This document shows positions 11,167-19,327 of a DNA stretch of 59,207 nt, piece by piece. The position numbers and the translations under genes were made by a program. Within the stretch, counting starts at the first letter, position 1. Every line of letters starts with the position of its first letter. The stretch is from Rhodospirillales bacterium (GTDB lineage: Bacteria; Pseudomonadota; Alphaproteobacteria; Rhodospirillales; Shumkoniaceae), in NCBI GenBank assembly GCA_014859895.1, contig JACZKS010000162.1, positions 1 to 59,207 of the forward strand, given 5' to 3'. The notes beneath the pieces are model-generated. The model saw only the letters and a list, made by a program, of their open reading frames with translations. It was not told where the DNA came from and did no database searches.

Positions 11167-12654
11167 TCAGTTTGCCGCACTGCCTGGCGTTCGGCGCATA
11201 GAATAGGCCACGGACACCACCGAGATCACGTAAAAGAAGAGGGCGATGGGCGATCGCAGCAGGGTCGTCCAGTCACCGTATGAGGTGATCAGGGCGCGGC
11301 CCAGTACATCCTCGGCGATCGGCCCCAGGATGACGCCCAGCACCACCGGCGCGGCGGGAAAGCCGTGCTTGTGCATGAAATATCCGATGACTCCGAAGAT
11401 CAGCGCGATCGTCATGTCATAGGTGCTGTTGGACAGCGAGAACGACCCGATGAAGCAGAGCGCCAGGACCAGCGGGAAGAGGGTGGCCGAGGGCACCCGC
11501 ATGATCATCGGAAACAGCCGCACGCTGAGGAAGCCGAGAAGCAGGATCAGGACGTTGGCCATGAGAAGGCCAGCATAGACGGCATTGATGATCTCGGGCG
11601 TGTCCTTGAACAGCAGCGGCCCAGGCCTGACGCCAATCAGCATCAGGGCGCCCAGCATGACCGCGGTCACCACGTCACCAGGGATGCCCAGCGTGAGCAG
11701 CGGCACCATGGCGCCGCCGGTGGTGCCGTTGTTGGCGGCCTCGGGGGCGGCCACCCCCTCGATGCAGCCGGTGCCGAACTTCTCGGGGTGCTTGGAAAAC
11801 CGTTTTGCCTCGTTATAGGCGAGGAAGGAGGCGATGGCGCCGCCAGTGCCGGGGATGACGCCGATGAGGGTGCCGATCAGCGACGACGGTATGATCACCT
11901 TGACCAGACCGAGCAGTTCCCTGGTGGTCGGCAGCAGGTTGCCGAGAACGGGTGGGGTCTCGCCGCCCGCCTTGTGTACCTTTTCCAACTGCACGAATAC
12001 CTGTGATATGGCGAACAGGCCGATCAGAACCGGCAGCAGCGGAAATCCGGTCATCAGGTTCGGGATGTCGAAGGAGTAGCGGGCGTAGCCGACGATGGGA
12101 TCGATGCCGACCACCCCGATCATCAGCCCGAACACGCCGGCGATCAGGCCCTTGGTCAGCGACTTGCCGGACACGCTGGCGATGATGGTCAATCCGAAGA
12201 CCATCAGCGCGAAGTATTCCTCGGGCCCGAACTGCAGCGCGAAGCCGGCCAATTGCGGGGCGATGAACATCAGGCAGAAGGTCGAAATGATGCCGCCCGC
12301 CGCCGAGGCGATGGTGGCGACGCCGATGGCTCTGCCCGCCTGACCTTTCTGCGCCATCGGATAGCCGTCCAGCACGGTGGCGGCGGCGGACGGGGTGCCC
12401 GGCGTGCTGATAAGGATGGCCGATATCGAACCGCCATAGATCGAGCCGCAGAACATGCCGCACATCATGACCAGCGCGGTGCTGGAATCGACATAAAAGA
12501 GGAACGGCAGCAGCAGGATGATGCCGACCGATCCGGTGAGCCCCGGCAGGACGCCGACGGCGATTCCCCCGGCCACTCCGATGAAAAGGAACGGGAAATG
12601 CGCCGGGTGCAGAACGAAGGCGAATCCGCTCAGGACCGGTTGCAGAAAATCCAT
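11167..12654 (-). CDS. tctA: Tripartite tricarboxylate transporter, large permease TctA
   Basis: 495-residue membrane protein with about 12 hydrophobic spans, the large permease of a TTT system that imports a carboxylate delivered by the TctC binding protein. Family hallmarks are GVLPGLTGSVGIILLLPFLF, STPGTPSAAATVLDGYPMA and IGVIPGTGGAIASFLAYNEAK, the last two being the conserved pseudo-symmetric glycine-proline loops. It starts 8 bases after the tctB stop. The transported substrate is unknown; citrate, tartrate, phthalates and other acids are known for the family. Confidence 0.93.
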   Translation of the reverse strand: MDFLQPVLSGFAFVLHPAHFPFLFIGVAGGIAVGVLPGLTGSVGIILLLPFLFYVDSSTALVMMCGMFCGSIYGGSISAILISTPGTPSAAATVLDGYPMAQKGQAGRAIGVATIASAAGGIISTFCLMFIAPQLAGFALQFGPEEYFALMVFGLTIIASVSGKSLTKGLIAGVFGLMIGVVGIDPIVGYARYSFDIPNLMTGFPLLPVLIGLFAISQVFVQLEKVHKAGGETPPVLGNLLPTTRELLGLVKVIIPSSLIGTLIGVIPGTGGAIASFLAYNEAKRFSKHPEKFGTGCIEGVAAPEAANNGTTGGAMVPLLTLGIPGDVVTAVMLGALMLIGVRPGPLLFKDTPEIINAVYAGLLMANVLILLLGFLSVRLFPMIMRVPSATLFPLVLALCFIGSFSLSNSTYDMTIALIFGVIGYFMHKHGFPAAPVVLGVILGPIAEDVLGRALITSYGDWTTLLRSPIALFFYVISVVSVAYSMRRTPGSAAN

Positions 12655-12662
12655 CGCATGCC

Positions 12663-13127
12663 TCAGAACAGGTCGAACCGCGGAAGTGGCACCTTGAAGA
12701 TCATCCGGAAGACGCCGTAAAGCACCGAACTGCCGAGGATGGCGACCGCCAGGACCACGGTCCAGCGCCGTTCCATGAAAAGCAGAACCGTTCCCGCCAG
12801 GAACAGGCCGGTGGCGATAAGGAAGCCCAGGCTGTCGAGCACCTGGGTGTAGACGAAGCCGAGGGCGACCATCGCCGCGATGCGTTGAACGTGCCCCTGG
12901 CGTATCCAGGTCGCCGCCGAGAAGGTGGAAGCGGCCTTTGCCGGCCGCGGCTGCCGCAACGCCTTGACCACCAACAGGCAGGCCAGGCCTGCCATGCCGA
13001 GCGTGACGAGGCGTGGGAAGAAGGTGGGTGAAAGCGCGACGGTCTGTTCCGGGAAGGTGAAGGTCAGTGCGAACATCGCCGACGACAGAGAAAGAAGAAG
13101 GACTCCGATGGCGACGTCTGCTCTCAT
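12663..13127 (-). CDS. tctB: Tripartite tricarboxylate transporter, small permease TctB
   Basis: 154 residues with four hydrophobic spans (about 5-25, 37-57, 80-105 and 115-145), the small membrane subunit that pairs with TctA. The size and hydropathy layout match TctB, whose sequence is poorly conserved; position between tctC and tctA makes the assignment firm. The tctC stop lies 69 bases upstream. Confidence 0.88.
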   Translation of the reverse strand: MRADVAIGVLLLSLSSAMFALTFTFPEQTVALSPTFFPRLVTLGMAGLACLLVVKALRQPRPAKAASTFSAATWIRQGHVQRIAAMVALGFVYTQVLDSLGFLIATGLFLAGTVLLFMERRWTVVLAVAILGSSVLYGVFRMIFKVPLPRFDLF

Positions 13128-13196
13128 GGCGGCAATCCCTGGAAGAAAGGGAAGGTGGGAGGCGGCGGTTTGACCGCCGCCTCCGGCGGGCTGGGC

Positions 13197-14156
13197 TTAC
13201 TTGTAGCGGTCGCCCAGCTTGTTGGTCTTGACGATGTCTTCGTAGAGCTTGTCCTGCTCCTTGACGAACTTGGCAAATTCCTCGGATCCCTTGTAGTCGA
13301 GCAGGATGCCCGCCTGCTTGGCCCGCTTGAGGAATTCGGGATCTTCCATGGCCTTCTTGAAGGCGTCATGGATGGTCTTGATCTTGGCGGGATCGGTGCC
13401 CTTGGGGGCGGCCAAGCCGCGCCACTGGCCAAGGTCGAACTTTACGCCCTGCTCTATCGCCGTCGGTACGTCGGGGAAGAGCTCCAGGCGCTTCTTGGAG
13501 AACACGGCGAGCGCCCTGAGGTCGCCCGATTCGATCTGCGGCACGCCCTCGGGCGGGCCGGCGATGGCCATGTCGACGTGGGCGCCCACCGCGGCGGTGA
13601 TCAGGGGGCCGCCGCCGGCATGCGGGACGTGGTTCAGCGTGATCCCCGCCGCCTTCTCGAAGGCCAGCGCGATCATGTGGGTGCCGCCGCCGGCCCCGGC
13701 ATTGCCGAGGTTGACCTTGCCGGGACGCTTCTTGGCGTCGGCCAGCAGGTCGCCCAGCGTCTTGTAGGGCGAGGACTTGGGCACAAGGAACCAGCAAGGC
13801 GCTTCGACCAGGTTGATGACCGGCTCGAAGGTGGTGGCGTCATAGGGCGTCTTGCTCATGTGGACCTTGGTGATCGATGGCGTCGCCCAGGCCACGAAGT
13901 AGTAGCCGTCGGCCTTCTTCTGCATGGCCTCGGCGTAACCGGGGACGGCGCCGCCACCCGGCCGGTTGACGATGATCGTCTGGGCATTGTTGAGGTATTT
14001 CGGCAGTACCGTAGCGAAGGTGCGGTAGACCACGTCGGTCGCGCCGCCCGCCCCCCACGGCACCATGATTTCAATTTCCCGATCGGGATAGCCGGCGGCC
14101 GTGGCGGTCCCGGGAAGGGCTGCGACGAGCGCCGCACATAACAGTTTCCTTAACAT
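13197..14156 (-). CDS. tctC: Tripartite tricarboxylate transporter substrate-binding protein (Bug family)
   Basis: 319 residues with a signal peptide ending ATAAG, then [19 protein letters not shown], the usual Bug-family opening that places the carboxylate-binding loop, and the later segments [15 protein letters not shown] and [10 protein letters not shown]. Exported periplasmic binding protein that hands a carboxylate to TctAB. A strong ribosome site (AAGGAGGAG) precedes ATG 14156, fitting the higher expression a binding protein needs. Ligand not deducible. Confidence 0.92.
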   Translation of the reverse strand: MLRKLLCAALVAALPGTATAAGYPDREIEIMVPWGAGGATDVVYRTFATVLPKYLNNAQTIIVNRPGGGAVPGYAEAMQKKADGYYFVAWATPSITKVHMSKTPYDATTFEPVINLVEAPCWFLVPKSSPYKTLGDLLADAKKRPGKVNLGNAGAGGGTHMIALAFEKAAGITLNHVPHAGGGPLITAAVGAHVDMAIAGPPEGVPQIESGDLRALAVFSKKRLELFPDVPTAIEQGVKFDLGQWRGLAAPKGTDPAKIKTIHDAFKKAMEDPEFLKRAKQAGILLDYKGSEEFAKFVKEQDKLYEDIVKTNKLGDRYK

Positions 14157-14196
14157 GACGATCTCCTCCTTGCCGTTGGTTTGGTTCTTGTCGTTG

Positions 14197-15297
14197 TCAC
14201 AGTTCGAGAATGTCGGGTCGACGGAATCGGATGCCGGCGATTTCCACGTCCAGGACCGGGAAGGTCACGGGCGGCGACAGGATGACTGGGCCGCCGGCGG
14301 TGGCCAGCATGGTATCCTCGCTCTTGGCGCCGGTGATCGACGGGTTCCAGGCAAAGGCTTGGCTTTCCTGGACGATGTGGGGACTGTCGAAGGCGACCTT
14401 ATAGTCGCGGCCTTCGTAGCCGATAGAGCCGCCCTGGTGATGAAGCTCGTATTCGTCGGCGAAGCCGGCCTCGGCGTAAGCTTCGAGCCCCTTGCGAAAG
14501 GCCTCGGCCGCCGGCCGGCCCGGCACCGTGTGGGCCATCAGCGTGCAGTCGACGCCGACCGTGGCGTCATAGCGGCGGCGCAGGTCGGCCGGCACCGCGC
14601 CGAATTGCACGAAGCGGGTGAGCGAAATGATCAACCCTTTCCGGCGGGCGTTGACACATAGCATGGCCCGCTTCTCGACCCTCCGGTCGGTGGCCAGCGG
14701 ATGGCGGAAGCGGGCGATGCGGTCGTCTGCAGCGCAAAAGGTGGTGATGTAGTCCAGCCCCCGGTCCCACAGGCGGGCGGCCAGCCGGCCGATCACCGTG
14801 CATTCCTTGTCGCCGGGGCGGATTTCGGCCGTGGTTTCCTCGATGGCCCGCGCCGTTTCCATGCCCACGTCCTTGTAGCGCTCGACCTCCCACGGCGTCA
14901 GCGTATAGCGTAGCGAGGCCAGGCTCCTGGCGACATCAACGACGCCGGCCATGGCGACATCGGCACCCAGGCGCGGGCCGGCCAATTCCCGGGCGAGCGT
15001 GGCCTCGCGGTCGGCGTGCCAGGGGAAGGCGCACACCTTATAGCCCTGGGCCTCGATGTCCTCTTCCTCGATGAGGCGCGGCGCCTCGATGTTGTTGGCG
15101 AGGATGTACTCGGCCTCGCGGCTGATCAGGGCCGACGACACGCCGTTCTCGGTGGCGATGCCGACCAGGTTTCTTGCCCCGCCGGTCAGCCAGGTAAAAT
15201 TGGATTGGCGCTTGATCAGGATGCCATCGAGGCCGAGGTCATCCAGGAGACTGCGGACCTTGCGCTTCTTGGCGTCGATCTCTTCCTTGACGAACAT
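14197..15297 (-). CDS. M24/creatinase-fold protein lacking most metal ligands
   Basis: 366 residues with a creatinase-type N-terminal domain (about 1-130, [20 protein letters not shown]) and a pita-bread C-terminal domain. At the positions where M24 metallopeptidases have the metal ligands D..D..H..E..E, this protein reads [16 protein letters not shown] (Asn and Ser for the two Asp), HHQGGSIGY (His kept), [10 protein letters not shown] (Asn for Glu) and SEDTMLAT (Glu kept). It is thus probably not a metallopeptidase; metal-free creatinase shows that the fold can hydrolyse C-N bonds of small molecules. First gene of the TTT operon (TAGGAG ribosome site), suggesting that it processes the imported substrate. 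Confidence 0.85.
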   Translation of the reverse strand: MFVKEEIDAKKRKVRSLLDDLGLDGILIKRQSNFTWLTGGARNLVGIATENGVSSALISREAEYILANNIEAPRLIEEEDIEAQGYKVCAFPWHADREATLARELAGPRLGADVAMAGVVDVARSLASLRYTLTPWEVERYKDVGMETARAIEETTAEIRPGDKECTVIGRLAARLWDRGLDYITTFCAADDRIARFRHPLATDRRVEKRAMLCVNARRKGLIISLTRFVQFGAVPADLRRRYDATVGVDCTLMAHTVPGRPAAEAFRKGLEAYAEAGFADEYELHHQGGSIGYEGRDYKVAFDSPHIVQESQAFAWNPSITGAKSEDTMLATAGGPVILSPPVTFPVLDVEIAGIRFRRPDILEL

Positions 15298-15511
15298 GGT
15301 ATGCTCCTACGGGGAGGGGCATCGGTGCGGGCTTGCTGGGGCGGTCAGTGGCGATGGGCCGACCCTTAGCGAGTGAATTCTTGCTCAATTCCCGATTGGC
15401 CCGGCACGCAAGTCTCCCTGGCTTTCTTGGACGTGGTTTGGTGGCCCGATTCCCGGGTTTTTCTGGAGCTCGACCTTTTTTTATGGCCGGTTCTCCCCTG
15501 CCCGAGGGACC

Positions 15512-15529
15512 GCAATTACCATATCAGTT
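15512..15529 (-). promoter_or_regulatory. Putative GntR operator, copy 1
   Basis: Read on the minus strand the site is AACTGATATGGTAATTGC. It matches the copy at 15645-15662 in 17 of 18 positions, in inverted orientation. The TATGGT inside it is also the -10 box of the TTT-operon promoter, so occupancy would block RNA polymerase. Confidence 0.65.
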
Positions 15530-15546
15530 CATATAAATTGCATCAA
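15518..15546 (-). promoter_or_regulatory. Promoter of the M24-tctCBA-oxidoreductase operon
   Basis: On the minus strand TTGATG (15546-15541) and TATGGT (15523-15518) are separated by exactly 17 bases, a good sigma-70 arrangement. The predicted start point is near 15511, giving a leader of about 214 bases before ATG 15297. Confidence 0.6.
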
Positions 15547-15583
15547 TGGGTGACGTTTCGGAGACAAAGATTATTTTTGTAAT

Positions 15584-15597
15584 ATACTGATATTGTT
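15584..15597 (+). promoter_or_regulatory. Degenerate third operator-like copy
   Basis: ATACTGATATTGTT on the plus strand matches the AACTGATATGGTA element in 10 of 13 positions. It lies between the two strong copies and could be an auxiliary regulator site; it may also be chance in AT-rich DNA. Confidence 0.35.
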
Positions 15598-15625
15598 TAA
15601 TTTTAATCGGACAAGGCTGCGGGCA

Positions 15626-15656
15626 TTGGACAAACCGCTGGGAAAACTGATATGGT
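15626..15656 (+). promoter_or_regulatory. Promoter of the GntR regulator gene
   Basis: TGGACA (15627-15632) and TATGGT (15651-15656) are 18 bases apart. The start point would fall at about 15663-15664, directly on the ATG of the regulator, predicting a leaderless transcript and explaining the lack of a Shine-Dalgarno sequence. Confidence 0.45.
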
Positions 15657-15662
15657 AGTTGC
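15645..15662 (+). promoter_or_regulatory. Putative GntR operator, copy 2
   Basis: AACTGATATGGTAGTTGC overlaps the -10 box of the regulator's own promoter and abuts its start codon. It is the inverted partner of 15512-15529 (centres about 133 bases apart), a layout typical of a regulator that represses both itself and the divergent operon. Confidence 0.65.
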
Positions 15663-15663
15663 C

Positions 15664-16434
15664 ATGGATTCTTGGAATCTTTCCGCGCTGATCGACCGCC
15701 GACAGGCGCCGGGCTCCCAGGTTTATGCGTTGTTGCGCGAGCACATCGTCAAGGCCCACTTCCTGCCGGGCGCGGCGCTGTCGGAAAAGCGCGTGGCCGA
15801 GGAACTGGGGGTGAGCCGCACGCCGGTGCGCGAGGCCTTGATCCGGCTGGCAGAGGACGGTCTGGTCAACATCGTGCCGCAGTCGGGCACTTACGTGGCG
15901 CCCATCGACGTCGCCGCCGTCTACGACAGCCAGCTGATCCGAGAAGCCCTGGAGTGCGCCACCGTCTTCGCGGCGGCGCGCAAGGTGAAGCCGGAGGAGG
16001 CCGACGACCTGGGGCGCATCCTGGCCGAGCAGAAACGCCATCTGGCGGCCGGCGACCACGAGGGCTTCATCGCCGCCGACGATGCCCTGCATGCCCGCCT
16101 GATCGAGATCAGTGGCCACAAGGGCGTGGCCCGCACGGTGCAGGGGGCCAAGCTGCACCTCGACCGCATTCGCTACATCGCCGGCGAGGACTCGCCGCAC
16201 ATTCACTTCGTCATCGGCCAGCATGAGGAAATTATCGACCGCGTCATCCATCACGACGGTCGCGGCGCCAGGCGGGCCATGCGTGGCCACCTGCGCCTGG
16301 TCTTCGAGAAGCTTGACCGCCTGCTGTGGGAGCGCCAGGTGCTGTTCGCCACGGGCCCCCGCAACGGCCGCGGCGTCGGGCGCAACCGCACCACGCTGGC
16401 GGCGGCCCGCCCGGCGCGGAACGCTGCTCCCTAA
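15664..16434 (+). CDS. GntR-family regulator with FCD effector domain
   Basis: About 256 residues from ATG 15664 (MDSWNLSAL). The N-terminal winged helix (about 10-75, VAEELGVSRTPVREALIRL) is the GntR signature and the C-terminal all-helical FCD domain (about 85-225) carries the usual D...H...H metal/ligand residues (DDALHARLIEISGH, HEEIIDRVIHHDG). FCD regulators respond to small organic acids and usually repress catabolic operons. Divergent orientation to the TTT operon and shared operators make it the likely controller. An earlier in-frame ATG (15652) lies inside the -10/operator, so I prefer 15664. Confidence 0.9.
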   Translation: MDSWNLSALIDRRQAPGSQVYALLREHIVKAHFLPGAALSEKRVAEELGVSRTPVREALIRLAEDGLVNIVPQSGTYVAPIDVAAVYDSQLIREALECATVFAAARKVKPEEADDLGRILAEQKRHLAAGDHEGFIAADDALHARLIEISGHKGVARTVQGAKLHLDRIRYIAGEDSPHIHFVIGQHEEIIDRVIHHDGRGARRAMRGHLRLVFEKLDRLLWERQVLFATGPRNGRGVGRNRTTLAAARPARNAAP

Positions 16435-16443
16435 GCCCTGAAA

Positions 16444-17061
16444 TTAGGCGACGGGTGCCGTCGCCGTCATCGACGGACGCTTCGCCACCTCGGCGTACCA
16501 GGCGGCGAGGGCGCGGCGGCGGCCGCGCCAATTATCCCCGCCGTAACGCAGATCGAGATAACCCAGCGCGCAGGCGACGGCGATGTCACCGATCGAAAGA
16601 AGGCCGGCCGGGTCGGCAAGCGCGTCTGCGGCGGCTTCCGCCTCCAGGGCATCGAGGCCGCGCTCGGCCTTGCGCTTCTGGCGCTCGATCCACTCCCCAT
16701 GTTGCTTGGCGGCCGGCCGCATCTCTTCGTATCGCCTAAGGATGGTGGCATCCAGAATGCCGTCGGCCAGCGCCTGGCGGCGCAGCGCCGTCCACCGGGC
16801 GACGCCGGCGGCGGGAAAGGCGCGTGGGCCGCCATGCAGCGAATCGAGGTACTCGCAGATCACCGGCGAATCATAGAGCGCAATTCCGTCGTCGGTGACC
16901 AGGGCAGGTACCTTGCCCAACGGATTGTCGAGCACCAGCGTCGCCTCATCGGCGGCCGGCGATGTCGGGACGAATTCGATGCGCCCGGTGAGGCCGGTTT
17001 CGTGGGCCAGCACCATGACCTTGCGCACGTAAGGGGAGGTGGGGGAATGACGGAGCTTCAC
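16444..17061 (-). CDS. Glutathione S-transferase family protein
   Basis: About 205 residues from GTG 17061, preceded by AAGGAG at 9 bases. The thioredoxin-like N-terminal domain (about 1-75) has RHSPTSPYVRKVMVLAHETG with the active-site serine region and the cis-proline segment NPLGKVPALVTDDG followed by YDSPVICEYLDS for glutathione binding; the C-terminal helical domain follows. Substrate unknown. It directly follows gloB, another glutathione-dependent gene (23-base gap), as one transcript. Confidence 0.88.
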   Translation of the reverse strand: MKLRHSPTSPYVRKVMVLAHETGLTGRIEFVPTSPAADEATLVLDNPLGKVPALVTDDGIALYDSPVICEYLDSLHGGPRAFPAAGVARWTALRRQALADGILDATILRRYEEMRPAAKQHGEWIERQKRKAERGLDALEAEAAADALADPAGLLSIGDIAVACALGYLDLRYGGDNWRGRRRALAAWYAEVAKRPSMTATAPVA

Positions 17062-17083
17062 GAGTTTGTCTCCTTGGCGGGCT

Positions 17084-17854
17084 CTAGAATTCATCCTTGC
17101 GCCGGCGGATCGCGGCGAACACCTCGACGGCATCGCGCCCTGCCAGGCCGACCGCTTGCTTGAGCCCCGGATCGTCCGCCCTTAGGAAGGGGTTGGCGGC
17201 CTTCTCGTCGCCCAGACGGGCCGGCAGCGTCGGCCGACCGGCCTCGCCGAGGGCCTGAGCCTCCGCACCGCGCCGTTTGATCGCTTCGTTTCGCGGCTCG
17301 AGGTCGAGCGCGAAAGCGACATTGTCATTGGTATATTCGTGGCCGCAATAGACGCGGGCGTCATCGGGCAGTGCCCTCAGCTTCAATAGGCTCTCCCACA
17401 TCTGGGCGGGCGTTCCCTCGAACAGGCGGCCGCAGCCCAGGGAAAACAGGGTGTCGCCGCAAAAAAGGGCGCCGGCTCCTTCGAACCAGTAGGCGACGTG
17501 GCCAGACGTATGGCCCGGCGTCTCGATCACCCGGGCGGAGTGGCCGCCCAGCGCCACCTCGTCGCCCTCCTTGACCCTGACATCGATGCCGGGAATGCGC
17601 CGCGCATCGGCCGCCGCGCCAATGACTATGCAGCCGGTCGCCCGCTTGATTTCGGCAACTCCGCCGACGTGATCGGCGTGATGATGGGTGCACAGGATGT
17701 GGCTGAGATGCCAGCCCAGTCGGCCGAGTGCCGCCATGACCGGCCCGGCCACCGCCGGGTCGACGGCGGCGCAGGCGCCGCTTTCGGCATCGCGGATCAG
17801 ATAGACATAGTTGTCCGAAAGAACCGGAAGCAGGTGGATGTCGAGATCGGCCAT
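17084..17854 (-). CDS. gloB: Hydroxyacylglutathione hydrolase (glyoxalase II)
   Basis: 256 residues from ATG 17854 (AGAAGGA upstream). Metallo-beta-lactamase fold with the dinuclear metal motif THHHADHVGG, ETPGHTSGHVAYW, FCGDTLFSLGCGRLFEGT and the C-terminal substrate domain (YCGHEYTNDNVAFAL). It hydrolyses S-D-lactoylglutathione to D-lactate and glutathione, the last step of methylglyoxal detoxification in the cytosol. A long upstream in-frame extension on the same strand is antisense to the methyltransferase gene and is not coding. Confidence 0.94.
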   Translation of the reverse strand: MADLDIHLLPVLSDNYVYLIRDAESGACAAVDPAVAGPVMAALGRLGWHLSHILCTHHHADHVGGVAEIKRATGCIVIGAAADARRIPGIDVRVKEGDEVALGGHSARVIETPGHTSGHVAYWFEGAGALFCGDTLFSLGCGRLFEGTPAQMWESLLKLRALPDDARVYCGHEYTNDNVAFALDLEPRNEAIKRRGAEAQALGEAGRPTLPARLGDEKAANPFLRADDPGLKQAVGLAGRDAVEVFAAIRRRKDEF

Positions 17855-17962
17855 GCCGGGGGTCCTTCTCTGGCAGGGGGGACGTTGGCGGGAAATGCTA
17901 TCATCAACCCGGCGCCTTCGCCACCGGACGAGCACGCGCACGTTGTGGTAGACTGCCGCGCC

Positions 17963-18688
17963 ATGAGCCTTGATATCGTCGACATTCGCGATTTTTACGC
18001 CAGCAGCCTGGGGCAGATGGCGGCGCGCATGATTCGCCACCAGATTCGCTCCATCTGGCCGGACGCCAAGGGGCAGTCCGTCCTTGGCCTGGGGTACGCC
18101 ACCCCTTATCTCAATTTTTTCCGTAGCGGCGGTGGCGCGGCGCGCGTGATGGCCGCCATGCCGGCCTCCCAGGGGGTGCTGCATTGGCCGGCCGACGGCC
18201 CCTGCCTGACGACGCTGGCCGACGAGGCCGACCTGCCCTTTCCGGACCTTTCGATCGACCGCGTGCTCTTGATCCATGCCCTGGAGACGACCGAGCAGGT
18301 GCAGCCCATGATGCGCGAGATCTGGCGGGTGCTGTCGGGCAGCGGCCGGCTTTTGGTGGTGGCGCCAAACCGGCGGGGCATCTGGGCCAGGCTGGATCGC
18401 ACGCCCTTCGGATATGGCCAGCCCTATTCCTCGGGTCAGTTGTCGCGCCTGCTGCGCGAAACCATGTTCACCCCGGTCAGCGCCCACGCCGCGCTGTTCG
18501 CGCCGCCCAGCCGCTCGCGCATGGTTCTGGCCTCGGCCCGCGCCTGGGAGGGACTGGGCCAACGCGGCATCGCCCCCTTTGCCGGCGTGGTGATGATCGA
18601 GGCGACCAAGCAGATTTACGCCGGTCATCCGGTGGCCCAGCGCCGTCGGCGGGCCTATCTCGCCCTGCCGCAGGGACCGCGGGTCTGA
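17963..18688 (+). CDS. Class I SAM-dependent methyltransferase-like protein
   Basis: 241 residues from ATG 17963. A Rossmann methyltransferase outline is visible: SVLGLGYATPYL at the SAM-binding motif I position, DLPFPDLSIDRVLLIHALE at motif II and WRVLSGSGRLLVVAPNRRG at motif III. Motif I is not the usual GxGxG (GLGYATP), which is typical of the UbiE-like proteins found divergent to gloB in alphaproteobacteria. The substrate is unknown. It diverges from gloB (108-base gap) and converges on metW. Confidence 0.82.
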   Translation: MSLDIVDIRDFYASSLGQMAARMIRHQIRSIWPDAKGQSVLGLGYATPYLNFFRSGGGAARVMAAMPASQGVLHWPADGPCLTTLADEADLPFPDLSIDRVLLIHALETTEQVQPMMREIWRVLSGSGRLLVVAPNRRGIWARLDRTPFGYGQPYSSGQLSRLLRETMFTPVSAHAALFAPPSRSRMVLASARAWEGLGQRGIAPFAGVVMIEATKQIYAGHPVAQRRRRAYLALPQGPRV

Positions 18689-18703
18689 CCGGAATTCCCC
18701 GTT

Positions 18704-19327
18704 TCAGCGCCTCAACATGAAGACCGCCTGAACGCCGAACAGGTTGGCGGTCAGCGGCCCCGAGTTGATGCGCCGGAGCCGTCCGTGGGCATTCAGCGAC
18801 AGGCTGCGCTCGATGGTGACACCCAGCCGGTCGCACATCTCGATGAAGTCCTTGATGGTACAGAGATGGATGTTGGGCGTCTCGTACCACTCGTAGGGCA
18901 GGGTCTTGCTTTTCGGCATGCGCCCGTGAAGCCCCAGGTAGCCACGCACCCGCCAGTGGCCAAAGTTGGGAAACGACACGATGGCGTGGCGGCCGATCCT
19001 GACCAGGTTCTCAACCACGGTGCGCGGTGCCATCATCGCCTGCAGGGTCTGGCTCAGGATGACGTAATCGAAGGCGGCGTCGGGATAGGTGGAAAGATCG
19101 GTGTCGGCGTCGCCCTGGATGACCGACAGGCCGGCGCTGACACAGGCGTTCACGCCTTCCGAGCTGAGCTCGATGCCGCGCCCGTCGACCTGCTTGAAGT
19201 TGACCAGGTAGTCGAGCAGCGTGCCGTCGCCGCACCCGACGTCGAGCACGCGCGAACCGGCGTCGACCATGTCGGCGATGATCTGCAGATCGACGCGAAT
19301 GGATTTGCGCTGGCTTTCCGTCATCAT
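18704..19327 (-). CDS. metW: Methionine biosynthesis protein MetW
   Basis: 207 residues from ATG 19327 (GGAGGGCCGCCTC before it; a second ATG follows at once). Methyltransferase-fold protein with [34 protein letters not shown] and [21 protein letters not shown], the last being specific to MetW. The family works together with MetX in homoserine acetylation for methionine synthesis. Its start overlaps the metX stop (ATGATGA), so translation is coupled. Confidence 0.94.
   Translation of the reverse strand: MMTESQRKSIRVDLQIIADMVDAGSRVLDVGCGDGTLLDYLVNFKQVDGRGIELSSEGVNACVSAGLSVIQGDADTDLSTYPDAAFDYVILSQTLQAMMAPRTVVENLVRIGRHAIVSFPNFGHWRVRGYLGLHGRMPKSKTLPYEWYETPNIHLCTIKDFIEMCDRLGVTIERSLSLNAHGRLRRINSGPLTANLFGVQAVFMLRR

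Larger units (their letters stand above)
15298..15651. other. Divergent promoter region between TTT operon and GntR regulator
   Basis: 354 bases without a gene. It contains a minus-strand promoter with near-consensus spacing, a plus-strand promoter reaching to the gntR start, and three copies of an AACTGATATGGTA-like element, two of them in inverted orientation and overlapping the two -10 boxes. The part from 15530 to 15620 is AT-rich. The part from 15300 to 15500 would be a 5' leader of about 214 bases for the M24 gene; nothing recognisable was seen in it. Confidence 0.7.

Noticed and set aside
15298-15651. tRNA, small RNA or CRISPR repeat origin of the repeated AACTGATATGGTA element
   Set aside because: There are two good copies and one weak copy, unequally spaced, with the good ones inverted and located on promoters, which fits operators and not an array or RNA gene.
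17855-18628. In-frame extension of gloB to a 514-residue protein
   Set aside because: The extra part is antisense to the methyltransferase gene, and gloB has its own ribosome site and standard length from ATG 17854.
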